Of a DNA stretch of 64,000 nt, positions 12,251 through 24,711 are shown piece by piece. The stretch is from Margaritifera margaritifera (lineage: Eukaryota > Mollusca > Bivalvia > Unionida > Margaritiferidae). The position numbers were made by a program, and so were the translations under genes. Under the pieces are notes generated by a model. That model was not told the DNA's origin. It did not search any database and saw only the letters and a list, made by a program, of their open reading frames with translations. Within the stretch, counting starts at the first letter, position 1. Every line of letters begins with the position of its first letter. The stretch lies in NCBI GenBank assembly GCA_029931535.1, contig JAQPZY010001398.1, positions 186,001-250,000 of the forward strand, given 5' to 3'.

Positions 12251-12990
12251 TGAGTTGACGGCCTGACAGAAGATTTTGTTAGGGTTGGCAGGTCTGGAAT
12301 TGAGTTTTGTTATGGTTTGTGAAACAAGAGTTGACAGCCTGTCTGATAAAGTCTTGTTAGGGTTGGCTTGTCTGGAATTGATTTTTGTTGTGGTTTGTGA
12401 AACAAGATTTTCATTGGTACTTAAATCTAATGATATTCCTCCATCAAAAATGGCATTTATGGCAAAGTCATTTTACATTTTAAATAGTTAAACAGTCTAT
12501 GTAGTAATATTAAATCATTCCAGGTTAAAACATAAGGTGTATGGAGTGCCCAGGTAAATCAGCTTTCATTTTCAGCCTGCAACTGAACGACAGTTGTAAC
12601 TTTTTTGTAGAGAATTTAGTATAGTTTAACAAGTACTGGACAACATTTGTAACTTTTTTGCAGAGAATTTAGTTTAACAAGTACTGGACATAATTGTATT
12701 GGAGGTTCTAATGGTTTTGAGCTGTTCCATTTGTAATTTCATGCCCTTGTCCACCCACCCCCAACCCCACTAGTGCACAAAGATAGTTTGAATGAAATAG
12801 CAAAATGTTTTTCAACAAAACATACAGGACTTGTATGCAGAATTGGTTCATCTTGTGTGCATGTCAAAGGACTTGTCTTCAGAAATTGGTTTATCATGAG
12901 TGCATGTCAAAGAACTTGTATGCAGAAATTAGTTCATCATGAGTGCATGTCAGATGACTTGTATCAAAAATTGATTTATCATGAGTGCAT
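12251..12990. repeat. Three small tandem duplications
   Basis: 12251-12406: two copies of about 77 bp with ttgttagggttggc. About 12595-12690: two copies containing agagaatttagt and acaagtactggaca. About 12828-12990: roughly four copies of a 42-44-bp unit with atcatgagtgcatgtca. Confidence 0.85.
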
Positions 12991-13866
12991 GTCAGTCCTC
13001 TGTCAATCAATTACTGATTCTCCACAAAGATGATTACATATATCCAGAGTCATCAGCTGAAGCTGAAAGCTTTTTCACCAGTGTGTAGTCAGTGCTTCCT
13101 GTATTTTAATGCAGGATGTTAATAGATTGCTAAATTCAAAAGTCTTGCCTTGTCAGGGCACTGTTATTTGTTTTCCAGTATATATATATATATATATAGA
13201 CTGTAATTCCATGGTAGATGTACTTCCCAGAACCAGCACATAAATGGCAATGTAAGGCAGTGAGTGGAAATATTTACACCATTGTCATTTAGTTGATACA
13301 TGAAAAATATAATAACATGACAACTTACTCTGTGTGTGTACCATAGGGTTTCTGCATTGAAAGCTAAACATACCTATACCTAATTACTACATAGTATTAT
13401 AAAATTTTCTCAAGGTCTGATTGGCTGACCACAGGGATTTATTTTATGACAGTATGCATTTACCTTTGACTGCAGGCTGTTTAGTAGTAATTATTAAATC
13501 TTTTCTAGGGGCCACTATTGCCACATGCTGATGTTTTAGAGGTATGCCCCTTGTGTAGGTGCTGTTTTCATTTGGTAGACAGTGTCATGGTTTGGAAAAG
13601 CAAAAGCTGGAAAATTAACTGTGTTGTCTGGCAGGGTCCTGTGATGTACCTTTTTTGCCAGCCTATAAGTCGATGTGGAGTACAAGTCAAATTCCCTAAC
13701 TTTGTAAATTTTCCATTCATCCATATATAAGTTGATGTGGGGTATAAGACAAAGCCAGATCAACACCTTGACTTCATCTTTGCTAGTAACTTCCAGTTTC
13801 ATGAATATTAATGGTACCACTGTATGCTATTTCAGATTAATTGGGATAATGGTTAAGATGCTCTCT
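12991..13866. other. Intronic; AT microsatellite and a dispersed motif
   Basis: (TA)n lies at about 13180-13199. At 13660-13775 two similar motifs (cctataagtcgatgtgg and catatataagttgatgtggg) occur, related in either orientation to 17715-17815. No gene seen. Confidence 0.55.
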
Positions 13867-14011
13867 TGTTACGGAATTATGTATCATTTTGTTTTTAAAT
13901 AATGGTATAGTTTTATGATCTCTGCATAATAGTCTAACAGCTGTCGTCTTGCAGAAAGTACATATACGTTGTTTCAATGTGACTCAGTACATTGGTCTTG
14001 GGAAGTATTGT
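13867..14011 (+). mobile_element. Truncated 5' LTR of Gypsy-type element
   Basis: It starts TGTTACGGAATTATG and matches the first about 145 bases of the downstream LTR (15294 on) at roughly 94% by eye. Homology stops abruptly at attgtgtaag, where integrase coding begins. The rest of the LTR, primer site, gag and the front of pol are therefore deleted. Confidence 0.85.
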
Positions 14012-15151
14012 GTAAGAGTTTTGGCTCTGCTACCCATACCCCAAAATCCTCATCAGGCTAAGTATTTTGGCCCCTACACCATTCACAAGAAAGTGAGTGA
14101 TTTAAATTACATTATTAATACTCCTGGGAGGAGGAAGCAGAAACAACTTTGCCATATTAATATGTTGAAACAATATGTAGACAGAGATAGCCATATAAAT
14201 TATCCAATTACTTTAGTAGTACCTGTCCCACACATTCAACATTTGAATGAAGATGAGAAATCGGATAATGATGATTTCGAAGTCACTACTCTTCGCAATT
14301 AGGAAATTCTGGACGATCTGGACCAGAAGCTTTCGCGTCTACTGCCGCCTGAGATTAATGAACTGAAGCAGTTGATGAAAGAAAATGAACATATATTTCC
14401 AGATATTCCCACACGAACCAACAACATTTTCCATGATGTCGAAATAATAAATTCAACACCTCTAAAGCAACACCCGTATAGGATGAATCCTCTCAAACAA
14501 GACTATCTGAAGAAAGAAATTCAGTATTTACTGGAAAATGACTTTATTGAACCAAGTAAAAGTGACTGGAGTTCACCATGTATTTTAGTGCCGAAACCAG
14601 ATAAGACTTTCCGTATATGTACTGATTACAGAAAACTAAATAGTGTCACCAGGACAGATTCATTTCCAATTCCTAGAATTGATGACTGTATTGACAGGTT
14701 TGGAAATGCCAAATACATCACAAAATTTGACCTATTGAAGGGATTCTACCAAATTCCACTTACGGAGAGAGCAAAAGAAATTTCTGCATTCGTGACTCCA
14801 GATGGACTTTACCAATACAAAGTCATGCCATTTGGGATGAAGGGTTCCCCAAGTTCTTTCCAACATTTGATGAATATGATAACATCTGGAATAAGAAATT
14901 GTGATCCTTACTTCAATGACGTCATAATCTACAACGAGAAGTGGATAGATCACATGAAAACAATTAAGCAGTTCTTCAAAAGACTCAGCGAAGCGAACTT
15001 GATCATCAATTTGAATAAAAGTGACTTTTGTCGTGTCTGTGTTACCTTTTTAGGGCATGTTGTGGGACATGGACAAATAAAACCAATAGAAGCTAAGGTT
15101 ACGGCTATTTATAAGTAAAATATAATCTCTGATGCACTTTCACGTGTATAA
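14012..15151 (+). pseudogene. Gypsy (Gmr1-like order) pol remnant: integrase tail then RT
   Basis: First comes the integrase C-terminal region (RVLALLPIPQNP, AKYFGPYTIHKKVSDLNYII, RRKQKQLCHINMLKQY). After an in-frame TAG (14300-14302), an RT domain follows (HPYRMNPLKQDYLKKE, FIEPSKSDWSSPCILVPKPD, KFDLLKGFYQIPL, VMPFGMKGSPSSFQ). The catalytic box is YFND (14909-14920), not YxDD. The frame meets TAA at 15116-15118, then reads NIISDALSRV and a final stop at 15149-15151. ALSRV is the usual end of this pol after RNase H, so the connection and RNase H regions were removed with the frame kept. Integrase upstream of RT is the Gmr1-like gene order, opposite to ordinary Gypsy. It is inactive. Confidence 0.85.
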
Positions 15152-15280
15152 CTTTACAGTTTGCATTGTTTTGTATACATGACTGTATCATGTATTATTT
15201 TTTTTATGCAATCAGTTACTTATATGTTAGAAGTATATGCTAAAAGAAAGTTTTATTGTATAAAACATTTCTTTTTTTTT

Positions 15281-15293
15281 AAAAGGGGGAAGG
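15281..15293 (+). other. Polypurine tract
   Basis: aaaagggggaagg lies immediately upstream of the 3' LTR start. It is the expected plus-strand primer site of an LTR retrotransposon. Confidence 0.75.
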
Positions 15294-16207
15294 TGGTACG
15301 GAATTATGTATCATATTTGTTTTTAAATAATGGTATAGTTTTATGATATCTGCATAGTAGTCTAACAGCTGTCGTCTTGCAGAAAGTACATATACGGTGT
15401 TTCAGTGTGACTCAGTACATTGGTCTTGTGAAATATTGTCGGTTGTAGCATTAGTCATATCGTGATTTTGCACGTGAGGGTTGAACTTCTGACCTAGATT
15501 CTTTGTTCATTTAAGAGTCAGTACTTTGTTGACTGGTAATAACGTAAGTGCACAGGTACTTTAGCGGTGTTACGCATAACCTAGTTTCTGATTGGTTCAG
15601 AGAAGGTTGTTTTCTAGAAGGATTAAATTGTTTTTAAGTCGCAATACAGTTTAAATTGGTTTTCCTTATTCTGTTCTGTGCAGTCAGAAGCTATATAATA
15701 AGATGTATTGCTGTGTTTAGGCATTCTTTTCATAGTTCATTCAGCCTGAGAGGTCATAAACAAGATTGGTTCATTTTGTGTGTGGATATTCTGCTAAAGT
15801 GATATATATATATATATTATAATACAGTACATTTAGGATTTAGTACTGCTTCTTAAACTTTAATAATTATACAGCTCCATGGAATTGTCGGAAACATTTC
15901 TAGAACTTGTGATATTCCATATTCACAAGGACTATTGGGAATTTATAACACTTGGATATAACTGATTCTTATTAGTACATCAGTACAGTGAAAGTTTCAT
16001 TCAGAACCTACTTCATTCGGAATATTTGGATTAACTTCCGGATCAGTGATCTTTAGAACAATGTAGGACTTTTAAGGATATTCTATACTGTAAGTTATTT
16101 TTAATTCTTTCACTTTGATTGTTTGTTGAAATATTTTAATATTTTAGGAAATTAAATATTTGTATCTTAAATCTTGAAAGCTTGTTTGAGTCTTTTCTTT
16201 TGTTACA
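15294..16207 (+). mobile_element. 3' LTR of the Gypsy-type element (right end uncertain)
   Basis: It begins TGGTACGGAATTATG. It contains a TATA-like ctatataataaga at about 15690. The end is not fixed: a possible TGTTACA end lies near 16207, but no target-site duplication of the left flank (ctctct) is seen there. A (TA)n run lies at about 15802-15818. Confidence 0.6.
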
Positions 16208-17690
16208 TTACCCCTAGTCACACTGTACATGTATTATTTATAGATATTATTTATTGGTACATTGTACTAAATGATATGAACCCCTGTTGTCAAAAAGTGA
16301 AGTGCAGCTTATATTCTTGCAGCAACAGTAACCTCATTGTCAAATTACATGTACAATAAAACATGTACAATAAAAAATTTGAAAACCTTGATAACGACTT
16401 GTTGTTTTTAGTGAATGCATGTATTTATTTGTGTGAGAGGTAGAGACAGAGAGAGATTAAACAGCATTTTGTCAGTGTGTAAGAACGTATGCATTCAGAG
16501 CAGTTGTTTATTTGTAGCTGTTGGAGAGAGGTTACAGGGTGATTGTAATTTGTATTGTTCAGTTACCTGACGAATCTGATCTTACTCATATACAAGGGCA
16601 CTACTATATTCCATTATTAATTAATACCTCTGAATAAACAGTTCATTCTTGTTTTAATTACAATATTCATTGTCACAAGAACCACATGGCTTTGCAGTGT
16701 TATTTACATGCAAATTGAATATGCCTACAGCTTTGGCCAGGTCATTCCAGGTGACACCTGTTTGAGGGCAAGATTTGGCAGACAAGATCAAATTAGCGAG
16801 GCTACCAATACAGAAATGAGGCTACCCATAGGGTATTGTAATCAATCCTGTATATCCTGTTAATGTATACAGTACTGTGTAATGACAGGTGCTTACTCAT
16901 ATAAGTTTTTCAACCAGTGACACCATTTCTTCTCACCAACAGAAGTGTCAGAGGTTTGAATTCAAAGTAACAACATGAATGAGCAAAGATCAAACCAAAT
17001 GCCATCAAACTTAAGGAAGTGTACATGCACTTACTGATAAAGGGTAATCTTATTTGGTGTGAATACGGCAATGTACTTGCAAAGAAAACAACACAGCTTG
17101 CTAAATGGTCATTCCTGGGATTTAAACTAAATGGAGTCTATATGGATATAAATATTGTGAATATTTAAATATAAATTATATATCTTTAAAACTGAAGGAG
17201 TATGGTATGTATTTTATAATTTCCATGGACTGTTTACTCTCTTTGACAAAAGCTTCGGGTAAACAGGGGCACTAAGGAACATTAAGCAAAATAGCATGAA
17301 GAAGGGCTCTCTCTATCTCTCTCTCTCTCTCTCTCTCTCATATCGGGGCATATTTTATTTCGATCATGAGGTGCAAGAAGAAAAATGTGTGATGGAATAC
17401 CTATCTCCATTGTCATGGTTATTCGTTTTCAAACTTGTCTATTCTAATACACACATATGTAAGCAAATTTAAACAACATTTATTACTAGTGCATGCTGCT
17501 TTAGCACAGTTACATGTGATGCACATGAATTTAATACTGATGATCATGTAAATATTTGGGAATCCTTCTCAATGTTGGGTCCTATATTTTTTCGTAAATG
17601 ATCTCTTCTCCCGAATGAGAATTATTTTTGTTTACACATTATTTTTCATACTTTAAAAAAAATAAGTAATTTTTTCATGTGCAAAAAATT
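16208..17690. other. Intronic, no gene; CT microsatellite
   Basis: (CT)n lies at about 17309-17340. The rest is AT-rich without recognisable features. Confidence 0.5.
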
Positions 17691-17995
17691 ACATTAAATC
17701 TGGTAAAACAATTTCAATGATGTAATCCATATATAAGTCAATCCTGAGTATAAGATGAAGCCCAGGCTTCCAGGTAAAAAATATTGACTTGTAGGCCGGC
17801 AAATACGGTACTAAATCTATTATTGCCATCTTCCTTTGGAATTGTTTTCTTATAGTGTTGTCTGGTGCAGTATAGTACACTCATCTTTGGAACTGTCATT
17901 TTATTGTGTTGTCTGGTGGGGTGTAGTGCCCTCATCTTTGGATTGGGCACTATATTCCACCAGTAAGCATTATAGGAGAACAGTTCCAAAGGGAA
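17691..17995. repeat. Short diverged repeats
   Basis: ccatatataagtcaatcctg with gtataagatgaag resembles 13710-13760. Then ggaactgtcattttattgtg and ttggaattgttttcttatag begin related roughly 55-60-bp copies containing gtgttgtctggtg. Confidence 0.6.
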
Positions 17996-18019
17996 ATGAC
18001 GATAATAGAATGTTAGACT

Positions 18020-19125
18020 CTTTCACGTCCTCTCACCATGAGATCTTACCTGAGTTGCATCATCAATTATGCCATGTCATACACAACTTCTGATCTCACC
18101 ATGAAATCTTACCACAGTAGCATCTGTATCAATTATGCCATGTCATATACAACTTCTAATCTTGCCATGAGATCTTACCACAGTAGCATCTTCATCAATT
18201 ATGCCATGTCATACACAACTTCTAATCTCACCATGAGATCTTACCCTGAGTAGCATCTTTATCAGTTATGCCATGTCATACACAACTTCTAATCTCACCA
18301 TGAGATCTTACCTGAGTAGCATCTTTATCAATTATGCCATGTCATACACAACTTCTAATCTCAACATGAAATCTTACCACAGCAGCATCTTTATCAATTA
18401 TGCCATGTCATACACAACTTCTAATCTCACCATGAGATCTTACCTGAGAAGCATCTTTATCAATTACGCCATTTCATACACAACTTCTAATCTCACCATG
18501 AGATCTTATCTGAGTAGCATCTTTATCAATTATGCCATGTCATACACAACTTCTAATCTCACCTTGAGATCTTACCAGAGAAGCATCTTTATCAATTATG
18601 CCATGTCATACACATCTTCTAATCTCACCATGAGATCTTACCCTGAGTAGCATCTTTTTCAATGATGCCATGTTATACACAACTTCTAATCTCACCATGA
18701 GATCTTATCACAGTAGCATCTTTATCAATTATGCAATGTCATATATAACTTCTAATCTCACCATGAGATCTTACCAGAGAAGCATCTTTATCAATTATGC
18801 CATGTCATACACAACTTCTAATCTCACCATGAGATCTTACCAGAGAAGCATGTTTATACAATTATGCCATGTCATACACAACTTCTAATCTCACCATGAG
18901 ATCTTACCAGAGAAGCATCTTTATCAATTATGCCATGTCATACACAACGTCTAATCTTGCCATGCGATCTTACCTGAGAAGCATCTTTATCAATTATGCC
19001 ATGTCATACACAACTTCTAATCTCACCATGAGATCTTACCAGAGAAGCATCTTTATAAATTATGCCATGTCATACACAACTTCTAATCTCGCCATGAGAT
19101 CTTAACACAGTAGCATCTTTATCAA
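18020..19125. repeat. Minisatellite, 66-bp unit, about 17 copies
   Basis: The unit includes accatgagatcttacc (BglII-type AGATCT) and tatgccatgtcatacacaac. The unit length is 22 codons, so it produces open frames with a 22-residue period broken by small indels. Not coding. Confidence 0.96.
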
Positions 19126-19265
19126 TTATTTTATATTGAATATTTATCACATAACAGCTGTCATAGCTGTCTGAAAATTGCTCAGTATTTGTTTTAATAA
19201 TTCTCTTTGGTAAATTATTTTCTATTGAATATTTGTCACATAACAGCTGTCATAGCTGTCTGTTA
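19126..19265. repeat. Tandem duplication, about 75 bp x 2
   Basis: Both copies carry cacataacagctgtcatagc. Confidence 0.9.
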
Positions 19266-20236
19266 AAAATTCCTTAAAATCATGACAAGGCCTTATTTAC
19301 AAATATTGTCTGCATTAGTGGTAACACTTGGACAATTATCTTTGAAACTGTCATGATTCAGTCCTTTTTTTTTATTAATTGAATTATTTATAATAGGTAC
19401 AATTCATTCCTTCTCACTTATTGAACCAACTGTAGCTATTACAAATTAACTTATTTTTATTGGCATTAAGTTTTGTGGTTTTTATCATTCCCACCTTGGC
19501 AGAACCTCAGCATAGTGTCTGTACATATGTCCACACCCGATATTAACATCAGTGTTAAAGTTTTTTTATGAATTCCTTTGAAGCTAATAAAAAGGGAAGC
19601 TCAACAAAAAATGGGTCTTTTGTTAAAATCAATAACATTTCTGTAATTACTTAAATTCACATATGCCTCTGACACAGATGGATAAATGTTGGTTGGGTCT
19701 TTCAATCTCTGCTTGAAACCAGCAATGAAATCCACAAAAATTGGTATCCTATGAATGAATTACAAAAAATATTTTTCAAGGCATATATAATAAATGGAAT
19801 ATCATGTAAGCTGGTGCTAGCTGATTGCTTCTTTTTTTAAGCATTCTTTAAGTATTAAAAAAGACTTCCTGGTACTTACCATGCAATCATTTATTATCCA
19901 ACATGGTCTGGCAATTCTTGTTCCCATAACTCAGAGGCTACTTAAATTCAGGTTCCGGGCTACCATATATTGAATTCAGGTAGCCCAGTGGGCTAATACA
20001 TAATATCAGGACTTTCTCTACATTAATTCATAACATAACAAAGAAAAACAAATGAGAAAAAACATTAATGACTCCTAAAAAGAAAGTCTTAAAACTTGGT
20101 TTCATGTTAAAGTGCCATTTCTGGGACTTCTCAATTTGAGTTGGGCTACCAGTTTCTTTCCTGGCTACCATTTGATCATGATTTGTTGGGCACTTATAAT
20201 ATTCTCTAATAAACTGAGTGTCTGAATATATTTCAG
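19266..20236. other. Intronic, nothing recognised
   Basis: Only a short inverted pair (gggctacc and ggtagccc) near 19957-19986. No gene. Confidence 0.5.
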
Positions 20237-20372
20237 CAAGGGAAACTTGAAAGAGATGCAGGACTATATCAAGACCCTTCCTTGTCATGGTATCCAGTCA
20301 TCCAAGCCAGGGACAGACATATTGGATGAGGGAGTCCTAAAGGCTCTAGAAGAGGAGGTCAGAAAGACAGTG
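20237..20372 (+). CDS. XRN1: XRN1 exon 3 of window (D3 linker helices)
   Basis: The acceptor atatttcag ends at 20236 and the donor GTATGT starts at 20373. After one base completing a Ser codon, 45 codons read KGNLKEMQDYIKTLPCHG ... DILDEGVLKALEEEVRKTV. This aligns with human VQEIITWLKGHP ... LDAAIVEKIEEEVEK. It ends in phase 0. Confidence 0.9.
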
Positions 20373-20747
20373 GTATGTACATCTTTCTTTCCCTCCCTCA
20401 CCATTGAAAGCCTTTTTCAAACTTTTGTTTTCTTCATTTGTTGACACATAGGCTCACAGGTTACATGGTATAAATTTGGAACAGTGTAAATTGACCTTGA
20501 CATTGGTTAACTCTTTTTAATCATCAGGAGGCACTATACCGTTTTACCCATAATCATTGTACCTTTGCAAGAAAACATTAGAGTGACAAAATAGTCACAG
20601 AGACATCGAAGTCCAGTCACAGTCCTTTAGTATAACACTAGGTTGTGAAAGGTCAGCTCAGTAATGTATTGAACTCAAAATGGCACATACTTATGACCTT
20701 GAAAATTAAAGAGCATCCTGTTCATGGAAGCAATTTTCCAAATAACA

Positions 20748-20922
20748 TATCATGGGTAATTTATATATCCTGCTTATTTTTGTCATGGGTAATTTATATA
20801 TCCTGCTTATTTTTTGTCATGGGTAATTTATATATCCTGCTTATTTTTGTCATGGGTAATTTATATATCCTGCTTATTTTTGTCGTGGGTAATTTATATA
20901 TCCTGCTTATTTTTGTCATGGG
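20748..20922. repeat. Tandem repeat, 33-bp unit, 5-6 copies
   Basis: The unit includes tcatgggtaatttatatatc and ctgcttatttttg. Confidence 0.95.
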
Positions 20923-21349
20923 TATTACATATCTGAAGGTATTGTCACTGTTGTTGACACAAGCATCATCAATGTTAAGTTTTTGCATTTAGCTGAGTTT
21001 CTCTGACACTGTTGGACCATGAAACTTGATGGGTGTATTCATCACTGATGGTACTGCTCATCACAGGCAAAAGAAGGTCGCAGTGATCTACTTTTCACAC
21101 TCCAGTGACTTTGCTTGGTAATTGGAACATGCAGAGTAGGCGAGACACAACATTTTGCAGAATTCTTGTTACTATACTGTGTCTGTTCCTTCTATAAACT
21201 ATCAACACATAAACATCGACTTGCATCTTGACTCACTCTTATTTCGTCACTTCAGCAGTGAAATTTTTTTTTTATAAATATATTGGTTTTTATTATGATT
21301 CAAGAAAAACAAATTTACCAAAGTAAAAATAGCCTGCTAAATGGTAGTT

Positions 21350-21497
21350 AAAGGGGTAAGGCACTCTTTTCCTGTAGGGAACACTAAAAGGGGTAAGGCA
21401 CTCTTTTCCTATAGGGAACACTAAAAGGGGTAAGGCACTCTTTTCCTGTAGGGAACACTAAAAGGGGTAAGGCACTCTTTTCCTGTAGGGAACACTA
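21350..21497. repeat. Tandem repeat, 37 bp x 4
   Basis: The unit includes aaggggtaaggcactctttt. Copies are nearly identical. Confidence 0.95.
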
Positions 21498-22097
21498 CAT
21501 CAGGAAGGAAAAGGCAATGCTAGATTACATATTTTTTATGTGTTCAGAGTTTAGTTAGACCCTTAGTTTCCTTCCTCAGTAATCATTTTTCTTTTTTGTA
21601 AGTGGTATTATTTGATTTTAAATCAGATTTATCTCTAAGATATATGTCTCTGTTGATAGAATGTTGTAACATATTGTCTCTAGAATTACTGTAATGGGGG
21701 ATTTTTTGCAGATGTAAAATATAACAGTTTTATGTTATATTTTAATGTGATTTATTTTTGCTCAATCCCTTTTATAGCACTAAATTGTTAAAACTTCTCA
21801 AGCCCTAAAAATGCCTGCAATAATGTATTTGTTGAGACCAATTTGATTTCATAATCTTTTGTTCATGAGTATGTGGATGTAGCAGTCAAGTGTACAAAAT
21901 AAGTTTGCAGATGTTGAAATCTTTGTTAATCACTATTGATTCAACACATTAAACATTTGCGTGTTTACAGTAGTCACTATCTAGCAGTCATGGGCATTCA
22001 CTCAGGAGAGTGGTAGAGAACTTTAATGTAGCTTTATTTTATGTGCGATCAACATTTTTGAAGTTTTATGTTTATTATATTGACATTCTAATTACAG
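21498..22097. other. Intronic, nothing recognised
   Basis: AT-rich sequence leading to the exon 4 acceptor. Confidence 0.5.
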
Positions 22098-22160
22098 GAA
22101 ATCAACAAGAAGAAGCAAAAGAGAATGAAGATGCAAGTTAAACCACATCTGTTATACAGG
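22098..22160 (+). CDS. XRN1: XRN1 exon 4 of window (basic microexon)
   Basis: This 63-nt, 21-codon phase 0-0 exon lies between attacag (ending 22097) and GTAAGT (22161). It reads EINKKKQKRMKM then QVKPHLLYR. It matches human KQRKNNKKVRVTVKPHLLYR. Being symmetric it could be skipped without a frameshift. It leads into the SH3-like domain. Confidence 0.9.
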
Positions 22161-22218
22161 GTAAGTTTATTAACACTTTTTATGCCCTAGCAAAATTGTA
22201 GAAGGAGCATATAGTGTT

Positions 22219-22633
22219 ACCCTTGTATGTCTATACTTCACACCTTGTATGTCTATAAATCACACCCTTGTATGTCTATACATCACATGCTTGTATGTCT
22301 ATACATCACACCCTTGTATGTCTATACATCACACCCTTGTATGTCTATACATCACACCTTGTATGTCTATATATCGCACCGTTGTATGTCTATACATCAC
22401 ACCCTTGTATGTCTATACATCACACCCTTGTATGTCTATACATCACACCCTTGTATGTCTATACATCACACCTTGTATGTCTATATATCACACCGTTGTA
22501 TGTCTATACATCACACCCTTGTATGTCTATACATCACACCGTTGTATGTCTATACATCACACCTTGTATGTCTATACATCACACCTTGTATGTCTATACA
22601 TCACACCGTTGTATGTCTATACAACACACCTTG
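22219..22633. repeat. Minisatellite, 22-23-bp unit, about 18 copies
   Basis: The unit is like cttgtatgtctatacatcac. Copies with two or three C residues before ttgta shift the period, and all three + frames stay open. It begins 60 bp after exon 4. Confidence 0.96.
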
Positions 22634-22669
22634 GTTAAGTTTTGCATTTAGGTCAGTTTCTGAGTCATT

Positions 22670-23338
22670 GTAATTCCCAGAGCCTTACAACTTTGTATGT
22701 AATTCCTAGAGCCTTGCAACTTTGTATGTAATTCCCAGAGCCTTGCAACTTTGTATGTAATTCCCAGAGCCTTGCAACTTTGTATGTAATTCCCAGAGCC
22801 TTGCAACTTTGTATGTAATTCCCAGAGTCTTACAACTTTGTATGTAATTCCCAGAGCCTTGCAACTTTGTATGTAATTCCCAGAGCCTTACAACTTTGTA
22901 TGTAATTCCCAGAGTCTTACAACTTTGTATGTAATTCCCAGAGCCTTGCAACTTTGTATGTAATTCCCAGAGCCTTGCAACTTTGTATGTAATTCCCAGA
23001 GCCTTACAACTTTGTATGTAATTCCCAGAGCCTTGCAACTTTGTATGTAATTCCCAGAGCCTTGCAACTTTTTATGTAATTCCCAGAGTCTTACAACTTT
23101 GTATGTAATTCCCAGAGCCTTGCAACTTTGTATGTAATTCCCAGAGCCTTACAACTTTGTATGTAATTCCCAGAGCCTTACAACTTTGTATGTAATTCCC
23201 AGAGTCTTGCAACTTTGTATGTAATTCCCAGAGCCTTGCAACTTTGTATGTAATTCCTAGAGCCTTACAACTTTGTATGTAATTCCCAGAGCCTTACAAC
23301 TTTGTATGTAATTCCCTGAGCCTTGCAACTTTGTATGT
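22670..23338. repeat. Minisatellite, 29-bp unit, about 23 copies
   Basis: The unit is like gtatgtaattcccagagcct plus tgcaacttt. Most variation is the g/a in ttgcaac/ttacaac and c/t in gagcct/gagtct. Confidence 0.96.
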
Positions 23339-24120
23339 AGATATGTTTTGGTGCATACCAAAAACACATACCAAAAGTAGGTCACTGATTTATATTTCAT
23401 GTTTTATTAGTTTTAGTTCAGTTTTGCATTTAGGTCATTTTTCTCAGACATTGTCATCCCCAGAGTCATGTAACTAGGTATCTAGATGCATCTTGATGAG
23501 CACAATGCCATCTATACCAAAATTAGGTCACTGAGGCCTAATTGTCATGCTTGAGTGATGTTATATGGGTTTAGGGTTTAGGTCAGTTTCTCAGGCAAAC
23601 TTGGTAGATGCACCCTGGCAAGTACAACATCTTACCAAATTTAAGTCACTGTTACCTCAATTTCATGTTTCGGTTACCTGGGTCAGGTTATGTGTTTAGG
23701 GTCAGTTTCTCATGCACATTGGACTGCATGGTCATTCTAAAAGGTAAGTTGGTGGGCATTTGTGTTCTGTGAACACATTTCTAGTTCTTTTCATTTTTAG
23801 GTGGGTTTCTTGGGGCAGGGTTGTTGTTGTAAGAATAGTGATCATATATGCTTTTTTCTTGTATGAACATTTTCTTCAAATCTCAAAGGTGTATTGAAAC
23901 CCTTGCCCTTCAGGCTCAGGCTTCAACAACCTCCTCAAGATTTGGCAGAGTTGGATTGTGAGCATTCTGCATCCTTGTTTAGCAGAGTTAGATTGTGAGC
24001 ATTTTGCATCAGGGTTTAGCAGAGTTGAACATGCAGTGGTAGGAGGAGGACACGTGTAAAATATTTTGGGTTACAACAACAGGGTCACAGTCTGGATTGG
24101 GAGGGAGGCATATAATAAAA
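23339..24120. other. Intronic; short internal duplication
   Basis: Copies of a roughly 34-bp unit with agcagagtt and attgtgagcatt lie at about 23942-24030. Imperfect repeats of ggtcactga and ggtcagtttctca occur at 23370-23720. Confidence 0.5.
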
Positions 24121-24228
24121 GGTTGGGGATTTCCTATGGCAAAGGAAGTAGCTATAATTCTTTATAAATCTATCTTGGGGATTTCCTATGGCAAAGGAAG
24201 TAGCTATAATTCTTTATAAATCTATCAG
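24121..24228. repeat. Tandem duplication, about 52 bp x 2
   Basis: Both copies contain ttggggatttcctatggcaa. Confidence 0.93.
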
Positions 24229-24711
24229 TTATCATGATTCATGTTTATTTCTCCAAGACTGTGTGAACACAATAAAATATGCAGAAAGATTGGGAACCTT
24301 ACCTTTGTTTACTTCTGTTTGTTTCATTGACCAGGGCAATCCATCCTTGTAAAGTCACTCAGCCTAGCTGAAACATCAGTATCGATGCATGTTCAGTATA
24401 ACTACTGAATAGCATAGCAGTAGTAAGTAAATGTGATGAAATTAATGAGTTTCAATAAATTGGTCTATTGTCACATCAAAACTGTTTACAATGATAATCT
24501 TTGTTATTATCAAATATTGTTGTTTTGATGCATCTTTGGACGGTTGGTTATGTTAAAAGTGTGTTTTGTTGACTTCAATTTTCATATTGAATTTCTTGAT
24601 CTTTCATCAGGATTTGAACTTAAGTCTTTTTTAATCTGCAAGATTTATGTATTGTTTTACATAGATTTACAAATTGATACTTTGGGGTTTTTTTGTCTTC
24701 ATAAATTGCAT

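Noticed and set aside
15800..16400. Polyadenylation signals (aataaa near 16356) as the end of a host gene
   Set aside because: They lie in or beside the LTR of the Gypsy element and no host exon ends here.
18038..19105. Series of open frames with a 22-residue repeat, like a repeat protein
   Set aside because: The unit is 66 bp of DNA, frames are broken by indels between copies, and it lies in the XRN1 intron between exons 2 and 3.
20645..20992. 115-codon open frame with hydrophobic repeats resembling membrane segments
   Set aside because: It is generated by the 33-bp array (11-codon unit).
22219..23338. 23- and 29-bp regular direct repeats resembling a CRISPR array
   Set aside because: Copies are directly adjacent with no unique spacers, and the context is a eukaryotic intron. 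They are minisatellites.
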